DNA of 64,000 nucleotides from Bin55 sp965116055 (lineage in GTDB: Bacteria; Pseudomonadota; Gammaproteobacteria; Pseudomonadales; Azotimanducaceae). The translations under genes were made by a program, and so were the position numbers. A model generated the notes under the pieces. That model saw only the letters and a list, made by a program, of their open reading frames with translations, did no database searches and was not told the DNA's origin. Location of the stretch: positions 1,550,001-1,614,000 of the forward strand of contig OZ220466.1 in assembly GCA_965116055.1 (NCBI GenBank), read 5' to 3'. Positions 8,215 to 17,780 of the stretch are shown piece by piece. Within the stretch, counting starts at the first letter, position 1. The number at the start of each line of letters is the position of its first letter.

Positions 8215-9280
8215 GGGTCGTAGCGTCCAATAGTGAATTGCCGACAAGTTCGCCGATCTTTGCCGGAACCGCATTGCCAATATGGCGCGCTAGTTTGTGG
8301 ATCGGCAGAGGAGTTTTTGGATCAACGAGTTTGTAGTCAGGTGGAAAGGTTTGTAAAAGAGCGGCTTCCCGAACCGAAATGACGCGATCCTGAATAGGGT
8401 GACCGAACCGCCCTGTGCTATAGTAGCAGAATTGGGTGGTAATCGTGGGGGCCGGTTCATTCCAAGACATGCGACCATATGGAGCCGGGTAATAAGCTCT
8501 GGTATGGCAAGCGTTGACAAGTGACTTATCCCAGTCCTTCCAGGTGCCCCCTGGTTTGGATTGGCGGATCCTGGCCAAGTTGGTTGGAGATAGTGGAAGG
8601 GTTTTGTGTGCAGGATCGCCCGGCGATGTCTGGCCTGCAACAATAGGCTCAAGATTACTGATGAAGTCAGAAACCCTGACAGTTTGGTTAGTGGGAGTAG
8701 GCAGCGCGATTGGGCCAAAGCGGGATGCCAACATGATCAACCGCCATCGGTGTTGAGGGACACCAAAGCGATAAAAGTTGAGGACATCAAAACTTACCTT
8801 ATAATCAAGGTTCTCCAGTGACGCGATGAGTTTTTGGAAGGAATCGTGTTTTGCAAGACCTGGAACATTTTCCATGCAAACGAGCTCCGGGAGTCCTTCT
8901 TGAACGAGGCGCGCGAATTCGGCGACAAGTGTGCAGTCTTCAGTTGACGCGCTTCTACGCGTATGCGCGGAGAATGGCTGACAGGGGGCGCATCCGACCA
9001 ATGCTCGGATATCTTTCTGGCTGTAATGCGACTCAAGGTCGGAAAAACTTACGTCGCGTATGTCTGCCTTGATGAAGACTGTGTTTTTGTTATTGGTCTC
9101 ATAGGCGAAGCGACAGGACGGGTCAATGTCCAAGCCCGCAGTAACAGGGATTCCAGCAGCACTGAGCCCGCAGGTGAGACCTCCAATGCCGCAGAAAATG
9201 TCCACTGCTTGAATGCAGGGAGTATCCACTTTTTCTGCTGACTCCCGGAGCTCTTGACTTCGGAATCCAATAGGAATCAT
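8207..9280 (-). CDS. DNA (cytosine-5-)-methyltransferase
   Basis: A 357-residue C5 methylase using S-adenosylmethionine. Motif I DIFCGIGG is at 27-34, motif IV with the catalytic cysteine (PCQPFS) at 99-104, motif VI ENV near 137, motif VIII as QHRWR, and the C-terminal motifs IX-X (REAALLQTFP and GNAVP) close the fold. The target recognition region between VIII and IX is short, as in small type II enzymes. It is the first gene of a two-gene cassette and its stop overlaps the start of the GHKL ATPase-nuclease, so it is almost certainly the protecting methylase of that system. The target sequence cannot be read off. Confidence 0.95.
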   Translation of the reverse strand: MIPIGFRSQELRESAEKVDTPCIQAVDIFCGIGGLTCGLSAAGIPVTAGLDIDPSCRFAYETNNKNTVFIKADIRDVSFSDLESHYSQKDIRALVGCAPCQPFSAHTRRSASTEDCTLVAEFARLVQEGLPELVCMENVPGLAKHDSFQKLIASLENLDYKVSFDVLNFYRFGVPQHRWRLIMLASRFGPIALPTPTNQTVRVSDFISNLEPIVAGQTSPGDPAHKTLPLSPTNLARIRQSKPGGTWKDWDKSLVNACHTRAYYPAPYGRMSWNEPAPTITTQFCYYSTGRFGHPIQDRVISVREAALLQTFPPDYKLVDPKTPLPIHKLARHIGNAVPAKIGELVGNSLLDATTHA

Positions 9281-9970
9281 TTGTTGCTCTGAGGCAGTAG
9301 ACTGTCGATCAGATCCAGTATTCTAGGCGACCAATCTAGCTTGGCTTGAGAAAGGATCGTATTTCAGCGGATGGAGTTAATTTTTTCGTCGTAACTGTAT
9401 TGATAATTGTTGTAGTGAAATAAGACGAGGTCCAGCGTGCGGAATCACGGCGGGTCAAAATATAATGTATTAGCATAAGACCTCATGTTTAATGGAGATA
9501 TGTCAATTCTATCTCATCGTATGACATGTTGTGTCGCCATGGGAACTATAGAAGTTTGGATAGGACTCTAAGCATCTTCGTTACGAGCGCGGATAGATAT
9601 GAAAATACATCATAGAGAGACGTAAAAAATTGAAACTAAGGCCTAAATACCTTGAATAGTATAAACTAAATATGTTGGGTATTTGTCAAAGAACTGCTCG
9701 GTTATCGTGATTCGACGAAAATCCAAATTCATATATTGTTGTTATATGTCAATAAGCTACATTACATATAGGTATAGCGTCCAAAGTAGGCGGATTTTGT
9801 ATTTTCCAGCCGCCTCTTCCTTAAACGGCTCATTTTATGCAAGAACATGGAACCTTATGGGTGTGGAGGGCTTTCATTATCAAATTTAGGGCATGATGAA
9901 CGCCGCTTTGCTACATGTCTGAATCCCTTCCAAATTTATAATCGCATCAACGTTCAAGCGGTACGCAGTT
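9281..9970. other. AT-rich intergenic region between methylase and amtB
   Basis: About 690 bp, clearly more AT-rich than the flanks, with divergent genes on either side, so it must hold the promoters of the methylase cassette (minus) and amtB (plus). The short ORFs in it have no usable start signals or domains. A poor sigma-54-like match lies at 9889-9903. Nothing else was recognised. Confidence 0.5.
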
Positions 9971-11269
9971 TTGTTTACGAACAAGAAATTGTGGTGCACA
10001 ATCATGGCACTACTAGCAACGCCTTTGATGGCAGAAAACTTGGATAGCGGCGATACGGCTTGGCTGCTTACCTCCACCGCGCTGGTATTGTTCATGACCA
10101 TACCTGGCCTGTCGCTTTTCTATGCGGGTTTGGTCGGTCGTAACAACGTTCTCAGCATCTTGATGCACTGTTTTGCGATCACATGTCTCATCACGATTCT
10201 TTGGGTATTGGTCGGTTATAGTCTCGCTTTTACCGGTTCCGGTATGGTAATCGGGGGCGACTCTTTTCTTGGTACGTTCAATAACTTTCTCCTCGGTGAG
10301 ATCAAAGAAGCCACAATATCGGGTACGATCCCGGAGTCTGTCTTTGCGACATTTCAGCTGACATTCGCGATTATTACGCCTGCTCTTATCGTGGGCGGCT
10401 TTGCAGAGCGTATGCGTTTTTCTGCGATGCTTATTTTCTCTGCGGTGTGGTTTTTTCTAGTTTATGTTCCTATCACACATTGGGTCTGGGCGGACAAAGG
10501 ATGGCTTAATGAGTTTGGCTTTTTAGATTTTGCAGGGGGTGCGGTCGTACATGTGACTGCGGGTACCGCAGCGATTGTGGCGGCGTTATACATGGGGAAA
10601 CGCAAAGGGTATCCAGAGGTGCCGAATTTGCCGCATAACGTACCTCTAACTGTCATGGGGGCCGGCATGCTTTGGGTAGGCTGGTTTGGTTTTAATGGCG
10701 GTAGCGCACTGACCGCGAGCGGTGATGCGGGGATGGCGCTGATGGTCACCCATATATCCGCTGCGACGGCCGCTTTCACCTGGATGGTCATCGAATGGAT
10801 TCGCTTCGGCAAACCAACCGTACTTGGTACTGTCACGGGCATGGTTGCTGGGCTCGGCTGCATCACCCCAGCGTCCGGCTTTGTTGGACCAGGGGGAGCT
10901 TTGATCATCGGATTCCTCGCCGGCTGGGTTTGCTTTGAAGCCACCGGATTGATCAAGCGTCGACTATTTATAGACGACTCTCTAGATGTCTTTTCAGTTC
11001 ATGGTGTTGGCGGTTTTCTTGGGATCTTGCTTACTGGCATCTTTGCGAGCACCGCTCTTGGCGTATTCGGTGGTCAGAAAGACATCGAGATTGGTTCGCA
11101 GCTACTCACGCAGCTCACCGGTGCCGTCACTGCGTTAGTTTGGACAGCGGTATTGACGTTTGTCATTCTTAAGCTAGTGGACTTGATGGTCGGCGTTCGA
11201 GTTACGGAAGAAGAAGAAGACGAAGGTCTTGATTTGACTTCCTTTAACGAACGGGGTTACACCCCTTAA
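9971..11269 (+). CDS. amtB: Ammonium transporter Amt
   Basis: A 432-residue inner-membrane ammonium channel with about eleven membrane helices. Hallmarks are YAGLVGRNNVLS after the first helix, ERMRFSA, GGAVVHVTAG, WVGWFGFNGGSAL and the paired-histidine region near VHGVGGFLG. The N-terminus looks like a cleavable signal peptide ending MAE, as in E. coli AmtB. The start is a TTG at 9971; the next in-frame ATG at 10004 would give a very short signal sequence, so the TTG is preferred. The cytoplasmic tail ends with an acidic stretch and the usual ERGYTP. No glnK is beside it, so its PII regulator must be elsewhere. Confidence 0.95.
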   Translation: MFTNKKLWCTIMALLATPLMAENLDSGDTAWLLTSTALVLFMTIPGLSLFYAGLVGRNNVLSILMHCFAITCLITILWVLVGYSLAFTGSGMVIGGDSFLGTFNNFLLGEIKEATISGTIPESVFATFQLTFAIITPALIVGGFAERMRFSAMLIFSAVWFFLVYVPITHWVWADKGWLNEFGFLDFAGGAVVHVTAGTAAIVAALYMGKRKGYPEVPNLPHNVPLTVMGAGMLWVGWFGFNGGSALTASGDAGMALMVTHISAATAAFTWMVIEWIRFGKPTVLGTVTGMVAGLGCITPASGFVGPGGALIIGFLAGWVCFEATGLIKRRLFIDDSLDVFSVHGVGGFLGILLTGIFASTALGVFGGQKDIEIGSQLLTQLTGAVTALVWTAVLTFVILKLVDLMVGVRVTEEEEDEGLDLTSFNERGYTP

Positions 11270-11300
11270 ATTCGCTTGAAGGCGAATGGAAATTAAATGT

Positions 11301-11321
11301 GACGCCAGGGCTGCTGGCGTC
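11301..11321 (+). terminator. Hairpin downstream of amtB
   Basis: An 8-bp perfect stem (GACGCCAG and CTGGCGTC) with a 5-base loop lies 32 bp past the amtB stop. It is followed by only a short T-rich stretch, so it is a plausible but weak intrinsic terminator, possibly serving the convergent gene as well. Confidence 0.45.
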
Positions 11322-11372
11322 GCGACTTTCATATATAGGCTTGTCGGATATGTTGGCAATTGCCAATGAGCA

Positions 11373-12236
11373 TTAGTTTTGCTTGACGACGCTGTCAAGG
11401 TTTAGCAACGGCAAGGAACTACCGCCATTCACCACTGGTAGTTTGCCATCCCATTTTTCAGCCAGTCGTAGCTCGATTAGTTCTGGATTGTCGCGCAACG
11501 CGGCAGCTTCTCGTTTGATCGCTTCAGCCTTAGCAACGGATGCCTGCGTGATTTGATACGCCTCAGCATCTGCAGCTAACTTGCGTTCTTCGGCAGCGGC
11601 TTCAGCTTGCGTTACGCGCCGGAGTTTTTCATTTTCCGCTTTTAAAGCTTCTTGCTCCGCTTGAACCTTTTCTTCAATGGCCTTGTTGAATTCGTTGGAA
11701 AACTCGAAATCAGTGATGGCGACATTATCGAGGTTCAGTGCGCCCTCCGCGCCTTTTTGCACAAGCGTGTCGTTGATGAAGCTTGCAATAGCTGATTGAA
11801 TTTTCTGCTTGACCTCTGAACGTTTGGTCACAAGTTCTTCGGCTGTGTATTGGGCGGTAACAGCCTTTACAGACTCTTGGATGGCTGGTGCAATGACATT
11901 CGCCGCAACTGTTGTAGAACGACCGATTGCCTGATACGTACGTGGCGCGACTTCGCCGATCAGCGAGTATTGCACTGCAACCCGGGTAGATACCACTTGC
12001 AAGTCTTTCGAGGCAGCCGTCGCAGCGGCATCGCTTTTCTGCAATCGTACGGATATTTCCTCAATGCTGTCAATAAATGGTTTTTTGATATTGAAGCCTT
12101 CCGGCAACGGTACCGGTTGTACAGCGCCAAGCATTCGTACCACGCCTACGTGACCACTATTAACGATAGTGAAACAACCCAGGAGGATGACAATAACTAG
12201 CAGTGCAACGATGCCTGCCGAGATTTTGGCAACCAT
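11373..12236 (-). CDS. Prohibitin/SPFH-domain membrane protein
   Basis: A 287-residue protein with one N-terminal membrane helix (about 5-25) followed by the SPFH/band 7 domain (SGHVGVVRMLGAVQP) and a long alanine/glutamate-rich coiled coil at about 180-250. This order matches the prohibitin family, close to HflC/HflK and YqiK-type scaffolds, which form large membrane rings and can regulate the FtsH protease. There is no FtsH or partner HflK gene adjacent. Its 3' end faces amtB. The exact partner is not deducible. Confidence 0.88.
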   Translation of the reverse strand: MVAKISAGIVALLVIVILLGCFTIVNSGHVGVVRMLGAVQPVPLPEGFNIKKPFIDSIEEISVRLQKSDAAATAASKDLQVVSTRVAVQYSLIGEVAPRTYQAIGRSTTVAANVIAPAIQESVKAVTAQYTAEELVTKRSEVKQKIQSAIASFINDTLVQKGAEGALNLDNVAITDFEFSNEFNKAIEEKVQAEQEALKAENEKLRRVTQAEAAAEERKLAADAEAYQITQASVAKAEAIKREAAALRDNPELIELRLAEKWDGKLPVVNGGSSLPLLNLDSVVKQN

Positions 12237-12421
12237 TCTGCAATCCTTACGGTAGATTGAATTTCAGCTATTCTAGATGCAGTTTATCGAGTTGCAGAAA
12301 AAGAATGTGTGTGTTTACTCGAGACAACCATCAAGCAATTGACCTTAGGCGAGCTACGCGTACGGTTTGGACAAATCTAATTCACTTGAAGAATTCGACC
12401 GTGCGTGTCTGTCTTGTATCA

Positions 12422-13363
12422 CTAGCAACTGCGTTGCAGGGCGTTGTTTACGAGCAAATTCATCAGGTCTTGGAACTCAATGCCAGCTGCACGTGCAGCA
12501 TCTGGGTACAGGCTAGTCGGTGTCATACCCGGCATCGTATTGATTTCTAAAAGCCAAATATTTTCCGAGCCATCCAGAATGAAGTCGGCTCGCGATAGAT
12601 CCCGGCACCCAAGCAAACGATGGGCTTCAACTGCGTGATCTTGAAGCGAGTCTGCGACTGCGGTTGGCAGGTCGGGTTGGATGACATGGCGAGTTGCCCC
12701 AGGTTTGTATCGATTCGTAAAGTCGTACCACTGGCCTTCGCCTTTAACTTGAATCTCAATGATTGGTAACGCCGTCGTATCGCCTCCAGTTCGTTCCAAG
12801 ATGCCAACCGTGATTTCACGCCCTTCGATATACGGCTCAACTACTAATCGGTCATGCGATTTGAATGACTCTGCTATGGTTGCTGAGATGTCTCCGCCGG
12901 AGGGTAGCAAGTGTACCCCAAGTGCCGAACCTTCTGTGCACGGTTTAATCACAATGGCATCGCCAAGCCGCTCTCGCAATTCGGTACATCGTTTTTCGTC
13001 CCAGGACTGCTTCTCTAAACGCATCATTGACAATACTGGAATGTCGTGTTCGCGCCAAAGACATTTGGCTTGAAATTTGTCGATGGCCAAGGCAGAGGCT
13101 GTCATACCGCTTCCTACGAAGGGATAGCCTAGAATCTCAAGAAATCCTTGAATCGTGCCGTCTTCGCCTGGCGAGCCATGAAGCACAGGAAAGACAACGT
13201 CCGGGTCAAGTTCGGTTAGATTCGCGGGAAGTTTCCTATCGAACTCAATGTAATGCGTGTCATGGTTGCGACGGAGCCCCGCAATGACTTGCTCGGCAGA
13301 ATCTTTAGATACGCTTGCTTCAAGCGAGGTTCCGCCGCCGATGACTGCGACTTTCACATGCAA
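12422..13363 (-). CDS. ddl: D-alanine--D-alanine ligase
   Basis: A 313-residue ATP-grasp enzyme that makes the D-Ala-D-Ala dipeptide for peptidoglycan. Visible motifs are the N-terminal GGGTSLEASVS, HGSPGEDGTIQG at about residue 62, the ATP-grasp core with KPCTEGSALGV, the EPYIEGREITV strand and the metal-binding LEINTMPGMT near the C-terminus. It is not in the mur/fts cluster; it overlaps the 3' end of an S9 peptidase gene by 10 bp and is probably transcribed with it. Length is normal for Ddl. Confidence 0.93.
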   Translation of the reverse strand: MHVKVAVIGGGTSLEASVSKDSAEQVIAGLRRNHDTHYIEFDRKLPANLTELDPDVVFPVLHGSPGEDGTIQGFLEILGYPFVGSGMTASALAIDKFQAKCLWREHDIPVLSMMRLEKQSWDEKRCTELRERLGDAIVIKPCTEGSALGVHLLPSGGDISATIAESFKSHDRLVVEPYIEGREITVGILERTGGDTTALPIIEIQVKGEGQWYDFTNRYKPGATRHVIQPDLPTAVADSLQDHAVEAHRLLGCRDLSRADFILDGSENIWLLEINTMPGMTPTSLYPDAARAAGIEFQDLMNLLVNNALQRSC

Positions 13364-15279
13364 TCCAAGTGCGCTGATTCTGCCCCTTCTAAGGCGGTCG
13401 CGTCAATGCTATAAGGATCGAACTTAAACACACGCGAAAAGAAGAAATACTCCGCTTCTAGACACTTTATGCGTGTTTCGAGCTTACGAAAGCCGTGATA
13501 TTCCCCTTCAAACATAAACAAAGCAGTAGGAATCCCCTTCGTCCTCAGGGCATCGAACATCATTCTGGCTTGGCTAGGCGGGACGACTTTATCCTCCGTG
13601 CCCTGCGTGAAAATCACTGGGCAATTGAGCTTCTCGACATGGTTGATAGGCGAACGCTCGTCAATGGCATCTAGGGGCACGAGTTGCTCTATGTAACGCG
13701 ATTCGAATTTATGCGTGTCGTCAGCTAACGTGCGCAAATCGGCAATCCCGTACCGGCTTGCGCCTACCTTGAATACATTGGTTACGGTCAAGGCACGTAA
13801 TACGGTATACCCGCCGGCACTACCTCCTGCGATCGCAACGCGTTGCGGATCAATCAGATCTTGGGCAATAAGGTAACGTACTCCTGCCGCTAAATCTTCT
13901 ACATCTCGGTTACCCCATTCATGTAGCAGGCGATCTCGGTATGCGCGTCCGTATCCGGTGCTCCCGCTGTAATTCACATCCAGTACGGCCCAACCTCGGG
14001 AGGTATAGAACTGTACATTCGCGCGAAATGCCGCGGATGTGCTGCTTGTTGGTCCACCGTGCGCCTGTACGAGTAGGGGAGGGCGCTCGGTTGCATCGGG
14101 GATAAAGTGAGGATTATGAGGTCGATAAAAATAGGCGTATACCTCCTCACCGTGGCTACCCGGATACGCGATTGATTCCGCTCTCGAAACGTACTCCGTT
14201 GCAATTGGCGACGGACCGGCGACGGTAACGATCTTGGTTGCATCGTTAAACGTCTCGCGAACGCAGAGGGTGTCTGGCTTATTGTCGAACGACTGAATGA
14301 AGGCGAAACCCATTCGATGTGGAGTTATGTCTCGGTATGCAACAGCCCCTTCCTCAACAGGGGTGAGCATACCTGTAAACGTATCGACTAGAGTAAGCTC
14401 ATTGTGATTAGGCGCAGCTAGAAGAATCTTGTCGGTCAGGGTGACGTACTGTGTCGAGCCGAGTTGCCACATCGCGTGTCCGTACTCTCGTTCGTCCGGT
14501 GCAATCGCAGTTGAACCTGTGTCGTTGTGCAGGTAAAGGTTGTAGAAACCCGATCGATCGGAGCAATATACAAGCTCTTCTTCGTTCAGCCACTCAGGCT
14601 GGCAAATTGATTCCTCCTGTCCGCCAGTCACGATTGACGCACTGCCAATGGAGATCCCAAGTTCTAGCACATACAACTGCGTACCGTTCCAGGGCATATT
14701 GGGATGGTCCCAGGCAAGAAATGCCAAGCGTTTCCCATTTGGCGCAAGGCGTGCATGAGCGTAAAAATCGTGACCTTGGTGCAGGGTATCAATCGCTCCT
14801 GATGGGATTTGGATCGCAACCAAATCGTTTATCGCTTCTTGATCCTTTGCATGACACTCGCGGATGCAGATCAACCGATGTTCGTTGCGGTCATAGATTG
14901 GGTCTGCAAAGCGCTCGGAAACGGTCGAACGCGTTATTTTTTGCACGCTCTTTGGGTTCGTTAACGATTGAGCATAGAGGTTCTGGTCATCCGCATTGAT
15001 GAAATACACAGTATCGTCGGATACGCAATACGCGGCACCGCCATATTCGTGTACTCTGGAAACTACAGAGTACGTGGGCGGTGTCAGGTCCACGGTCCCC
15101 ATCTTGTTATGGCGCACAATGACGCAACGGCCGTTCTCGTGCGCCCTGCTCTCAATCCAAAACAATGCGTCACCATTACTCCGCAGTTGGCCTAGGCCAA
15201 CTGCGGAATCAGACGCGAGTTTTGCGGCCGTTAGCGGCGATTCCCACGCACCATACGGTTGCATCTTTGATGGATTCAT
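13354..15279 (-). CDS. S9-family (prolyl oligopeptidase-like) serine peptidase
   Basis: A 641-residue protein with an N-terminal beta-propeller-like region (about residues 1-370) and a C-terminal alpha/beta-hydrolase domain. The oxyanion region QAHGGPTSS, nucleophile motif GGSAGGYT, acid TEDKVVP and base histidine in GEYHGF form a complete triad. It belongs to the dipeptidyl/acylaminoacyl peptidase group; no signal peptide is seen, so it is cytoplasmic. The start overlaps the stop of the upstream acetyltransferase as ATGA, and the end overlaps ddl, so the three genes form one unit. The peptide substrate is unknown. Confidence 0.9.
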   Translation of the reverse strand: MNPSKMQPYGAWESPLTAAKLASDSAVGLGQLRSNGDALFWIESRAHENGRCVIVRHNKMGTVDLTPPTYSVVSRVHEYGGAAYCVSDDTVYFINADDQNLYAQSLTNPKSVQKITRSTVSERFADPIYDRNEHRLICIRECHAKDQEAINDLVAIQIPSGAIDTLHQGHDFYAHARLAPNGKRLAFLAWDHPNMPWNGTQLYVLELGISIGSASIVTGGQEESICQPEWLNEEELVYCSDRSGFYNLYLHNDTGSTAIAPDEREYGHAMWQLGSTQYVTLTDKILLAAPNHNELTLVDTFTGMLTPVEEGAVAYRDITPHRMGFAFIQSFDNKPDTLCVRETFNDATKIVTVAGPSPIATEYVSRAESIAYPGSHGEEVYAYFYRPHNPHFIPDATERPPLLVQAHGGPTSSTSAAFRANVQFYTSRGWAVLDVNYSGSTGYGRAYRDRLLHEWGNRDVEDLAAGVRYLIAQDLIDPQRVAIAGGSAGGYTVLRALTVTNVFKVGASRYGIADLRTLADDTHKFESRYIEQLVPLDAIDERSPINHVEKLNCPVIFTQGTEDKVVPPSQARMMFDALRTKGIPTALFMFEGEYHGFRKLETRIKCLEAEYFFFSRVFKFDPYSIDATALEGAESAHLDCM

Positions 15280-15824
15280 GAGGATATCTTCGGTGTACGA
15301 TGAAGATCTTCGCGGTTGTCAAGCGCAACCCAACGTTCATGATCCCGCCAACGACCGCTGATGAACAATAACTTGGGTGAGAATCCCTCTAATACAAAAC
15401 CGCAGCGTTGTACTAATTTACGAGACGAGTCGTTACTAGGTTGAATATTGGCTTCAACTCGATGTAGACCGAGTTGGTTGAACGCGAAGTTCAACACTTG
15501 CTGCAGGCCTTCGGTCATATAACCGAGTCCGGTATATTGGGCCGATGAGTAGTAGCCAATGGTCGTACTTTGAAAAGATCCGCGAACGATGCCGTTGAGA
15601 TTGAATATGCCAACAATTTTGTTCGTCTCCTTCAAACAGCAAACAATGCCTTCATGGTCGTCGCGAAGAGTGCGTCGGAAGTAACTTCGAAATGAATGAC
15701 TTGTCAAGGGTGTCGTAATCCACGGCGAATGCAAACTAATACTTGCTTGATTGAGCGCAAGAATTTCACGCTTGTCGCGGGATTCGACACGTCGGATGTG
15801 GACGCGTGGCTCTAGTTCATTCAC
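15276..15824 (-). CDS. GNAT acetyltransferase, RimJ/RimL-like
   Basis: A 182-residue acetyl-CoA-dependent N-acetyltransferase. The family pattern is visible: RRVESRDKREILALN at the N-terminus, the central strand IVGIFNLNGI, the acetyl-CoA region QYTGLGYMTEGLQ and the C-terminal HRVEANIQPSNDSSRKL and GFVLEG motifs typical of RimJ-type enzymes that modify ribosomal or other protein N-termini. It is coupled by ATGA overlap to the S9 peptidase gene. The actual substrate is not known. Confidence 0.88.
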   Translation of the reverse strand: MNELEPRVHIRRVESRDKREILALNQASISLHSPWITTPLTSHSFRSYFRRTLRDDHEGIVCCLKETNKIVGIFNLNGIVRGSFQSTTIGYYSSAQYTGLGYMTEGLQQVLNFAFNQLGLHRVEANIQPSNDSSRKLVQRCGFVLEGFSPKLLFISGRWRDHERWVALDNREDLHRTPKISS

Positions 15825-15881
15825 CTACGCAAATTTTTCATCGGAATGTTCGGTGACGAATACTCATGAGAGGTAGTTGAT

Positions 15882-16121
15882 ATGGTCTCGCGTAAGTGCG
15901 TTCTATATCTCACCGATGATTGCTCGTTGTGCGATGAAGCGCTGAACATGCTATTCGGCATGGATAGCTTGAGCGGTGTGGTACTGACAACAGTGGATGT
16001 GGCGACAGACGAACGCTTGTTTGCCAAATTTGGCCATCGCATTCCAGTGCTTGAGAGTCGCGAGAGATATCTTGACTGGCCCTTCAGCGCCCATGATGCG
16101 ATCAATTTGATTGGCGTGTGA
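15882..16121 (+). CDS. Glutaredoxin-like protein (DUF836 family)
   Basis: A 79-residue thioredoxin-fold protein with the redox motif CSLC near the N-terminus (residues about 14-17), a TVDVATDERL strand, a cis-proline segment IPVLES and a short C-terminal helix. This is the DUF836/YruB-like glutaredoxin family often annotated as glutaredoxin family protein. A GAGAGG site precedes the ATG. It is divergent from the acetyltransferase operon by about 57 bp. Its partner is unknown. Confidence 0.85.
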   Translation: MVSRKCVLYLTDDCSLCDEALNMLFGMDSLSGVVLTTVDVATDERLFAKFGHRIPVLESRERYLDWPFSAHDAINLIGV

Positions 16122-16168
16122 TGAAGCAACGTGATGAGCGGTGTTGGTGCAATCAGACCCTAGACTCT

Positions 16169-16945
16169 CTAGTTACCTTGAAACACCGGTTCGCGCTTTT
16201 CAACGAACGCGCGGAATGCCTCGCGTGAGTCATTGCTTGCGCCGGTACGCATGTGCCGCTCGGTTTCTAGTTCGATGTACGCTCGAAGTGGCATGTTCTC
16301 TGCGTCGACGAAATTGCGTTTCATTTCACCAATGGCTAAAGGGGCCATTTTCGAGAAACCGACGGCAAGTTGCTTGACTTCCTCCCGAAAAGATTCTGTT
16401 GGTATGGTCTTAAGCACGAGACCAATGCGTTCTGCTTCGTCAGCGGGGAACTTTTGGCTTGAGAAAAACAGTTCACGCGCTTTTGTGGCGCCTACGATGC
16501 GCGGTAGTAACCACGGTCCCGCCATATCGCCGGAAATCGCGACGCCTAAGAATGCTGAGTTGAATACCGCGCGTTCGCTAGCATAGCGCAGGTCGCAGGC
16601 GCATGCCCAGCCGAATCCAGCGCCGGCGCAGGCGCCATTTACTGCTGCAATGGTTACTTTCGGCATCTCGTGCAATAGCGACGTAATGTGAAAATAATCC
16701 TTGCGATTCGTTTCCTGGGGAGCTCCGCTGGTTGATGCCTTAAGATCAACACCTGGGCAAAAAGCGCGGCCTGCACCAGTGAATAGCAACGCTCGAATAT
16801 TGGCATCATGCGCCGCCTCGTTCAAGCATTCCCAAAGCTCTCGCATCATGGTGTTCGTGATCCCGTTCATGCTGTCGGGTCGATTGAGCGTAAGCGTTGC
16901 GAGTGTATCTTCTACTTCGTAGGTAATGGTCTCGAATGTAGACAT
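16169..16945 (-). CDS. Enoyl-CoA hydratase/isomerase family protein
   Basis: A 258-residue crotonase-fold enzyme. Oxyanion-hole segments ALLFTGAGRAFCPGVDLK and AAVNGACAGAGFGWA are clear, followed by DLRYAS and the usual helical C-terminal trimerisation region. The enzymes hydrate or isomerise enoyl-CoA esters in beta-oxidation or related pathways; substrate cannot be told from the fold. It stands alone on the minus strand, convergent with the glutaredoxin-like gene. Confidence 0.9.
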   Translation of the reverse strand: MSTFETITYEVEDTLATLTLNRPDSMNGITNTMMRELWECLNEAAHDANIRALLFTGAGRAFCPGVDLKASTSGAPQETNRKDYFHITSLLHEMPKVTIAAVNGACAGAGFGWACACDLRYASERAVFNSAFLGVAISGDMAGPWLLPRIVGATKARELFFSSQKFPADEAERIGLVLKTIPTESFREEVKQLAVGFSKMAPLAIGEMKRNFVDAENMPLRAYIELETERHMRTGASNDSREAFRAFVEKREPVFQGN

Positions 16946-16997
16946 GGCGATCCTTTTATGCAGTTGATGACTTTACTGATAGTTTAGCGATTGTCCC

Positions 16998-17780
16998 TTA
17001 TTCAAATTTATCGAAACGGAAAAATCGCATGGCGTTGGCCGTGGTGATGCGATCGACATGCTCTTCGGTCTGACGACGCAGTTCAGCGACCTTTTGGCGT
17101 ACATAGACTAAATTCTTCGGTTCGTTGCGCCGACTCGAAGGGCGCGGGTTGATGTTTCTTGGCATCAGATAAGGCGAGTCGGTTTCTAGCATGAGTCGGT
17201 TGTCGGGAATGCGATCGACAATCCCTGCTAATTCAGTCCCTCGTCGCTCATCGCAAACCCAACCCGTAATGCCTATATAGCATCCAATGCCGAGATAGGC
17301 ATCAAGTAAAGCGCCGCCGCCCGTAAAGCAATGCACGACGACATCAATCCCTTGGTGCTGCTGCAAGATGCTCAGCACATCGCCGTCTGAGTCGCGATCG
17401 TGGACGAACACAGGTAGTTGAAGTTCTTCGGCAAGTTCAAGTTGCGCACTGAATACGTTTCGTTGATTTTCCTTTGAAGAGAAATGGCGAAAGTAATCAA
17501 GTCCGGTTTCGCCTATGGCAACAGCGCCCTGACGGGCAAGCGACGTCATGGTGGCTAAATAGTTATCAGAAACCCGGTCTGCGTCATGCGGATGCACGCC
17601 GGCAGTGCAAGAGAGATGTTCCGGATTCGCCATGGCGATTTCCAAAGCACGGTAGCTTGTTCTCTCGTTTGTCCCCGTGACTACGATGCGTTCGACATGT
17701 GACGCAACGGCTCGTCGAATAACTTCCACTACATCATGGCTAAACGACTTATCCGTGAGGTTTGCGCCGATATCGATCAA
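16998..17780 (-). CDS. tatD: TatD-type metal-dependent deoxyribonuclease
   Basis: A 260-residue amidohydrolase-fold nuclease. It begins MIDIGANLTDKSF, then AGVHPHD, IGETGLDYFR, HCFTGG, GITGWVCDERRG and ETDSPYL, a set that matches TatD proper (rather than YcfH or YjjV), including the CDERRG and PSSRRNEP stretches. TatD is a 3'-5' exonuclease with roles in DNA repair and turnover. It overlaps the slt gene by 4 bp and is translated with it. It is not linked to tatABC here. Confidence 0.93.
   Translation of the reverse strand: MIDIGANLTDKSFSHDVVEVIRRAVASHVERIVVTGTNERTSYRALEIAMANPEHLSCTAGVHPHDADRVSDNYLATMTSLARQGAVAIGETGLDYFRHFSSKENQRNVFSAQLELAEELQLPVFVHDRDSDGDVLSILQQHQGIDVVVHCFTGGGALLDAYLGIGCYIGITGWVCDERRGTELAGIVDRIPDNRLMLETDSPYLMPRNINPRPSSRRNEPKNLVYVRQKVAELRRQTEEHVDRITTANAMRFFRFDKFE

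Noticed and set aside
9889..9903. Sigma-54 promoter-like match (GGGCAT-N5-ACGC) before amtB
   Set aside because: Only the GG and GC anchors fit and the TTGC element is poor; such matches are expected by chance, although amtB genes often use NtrC.
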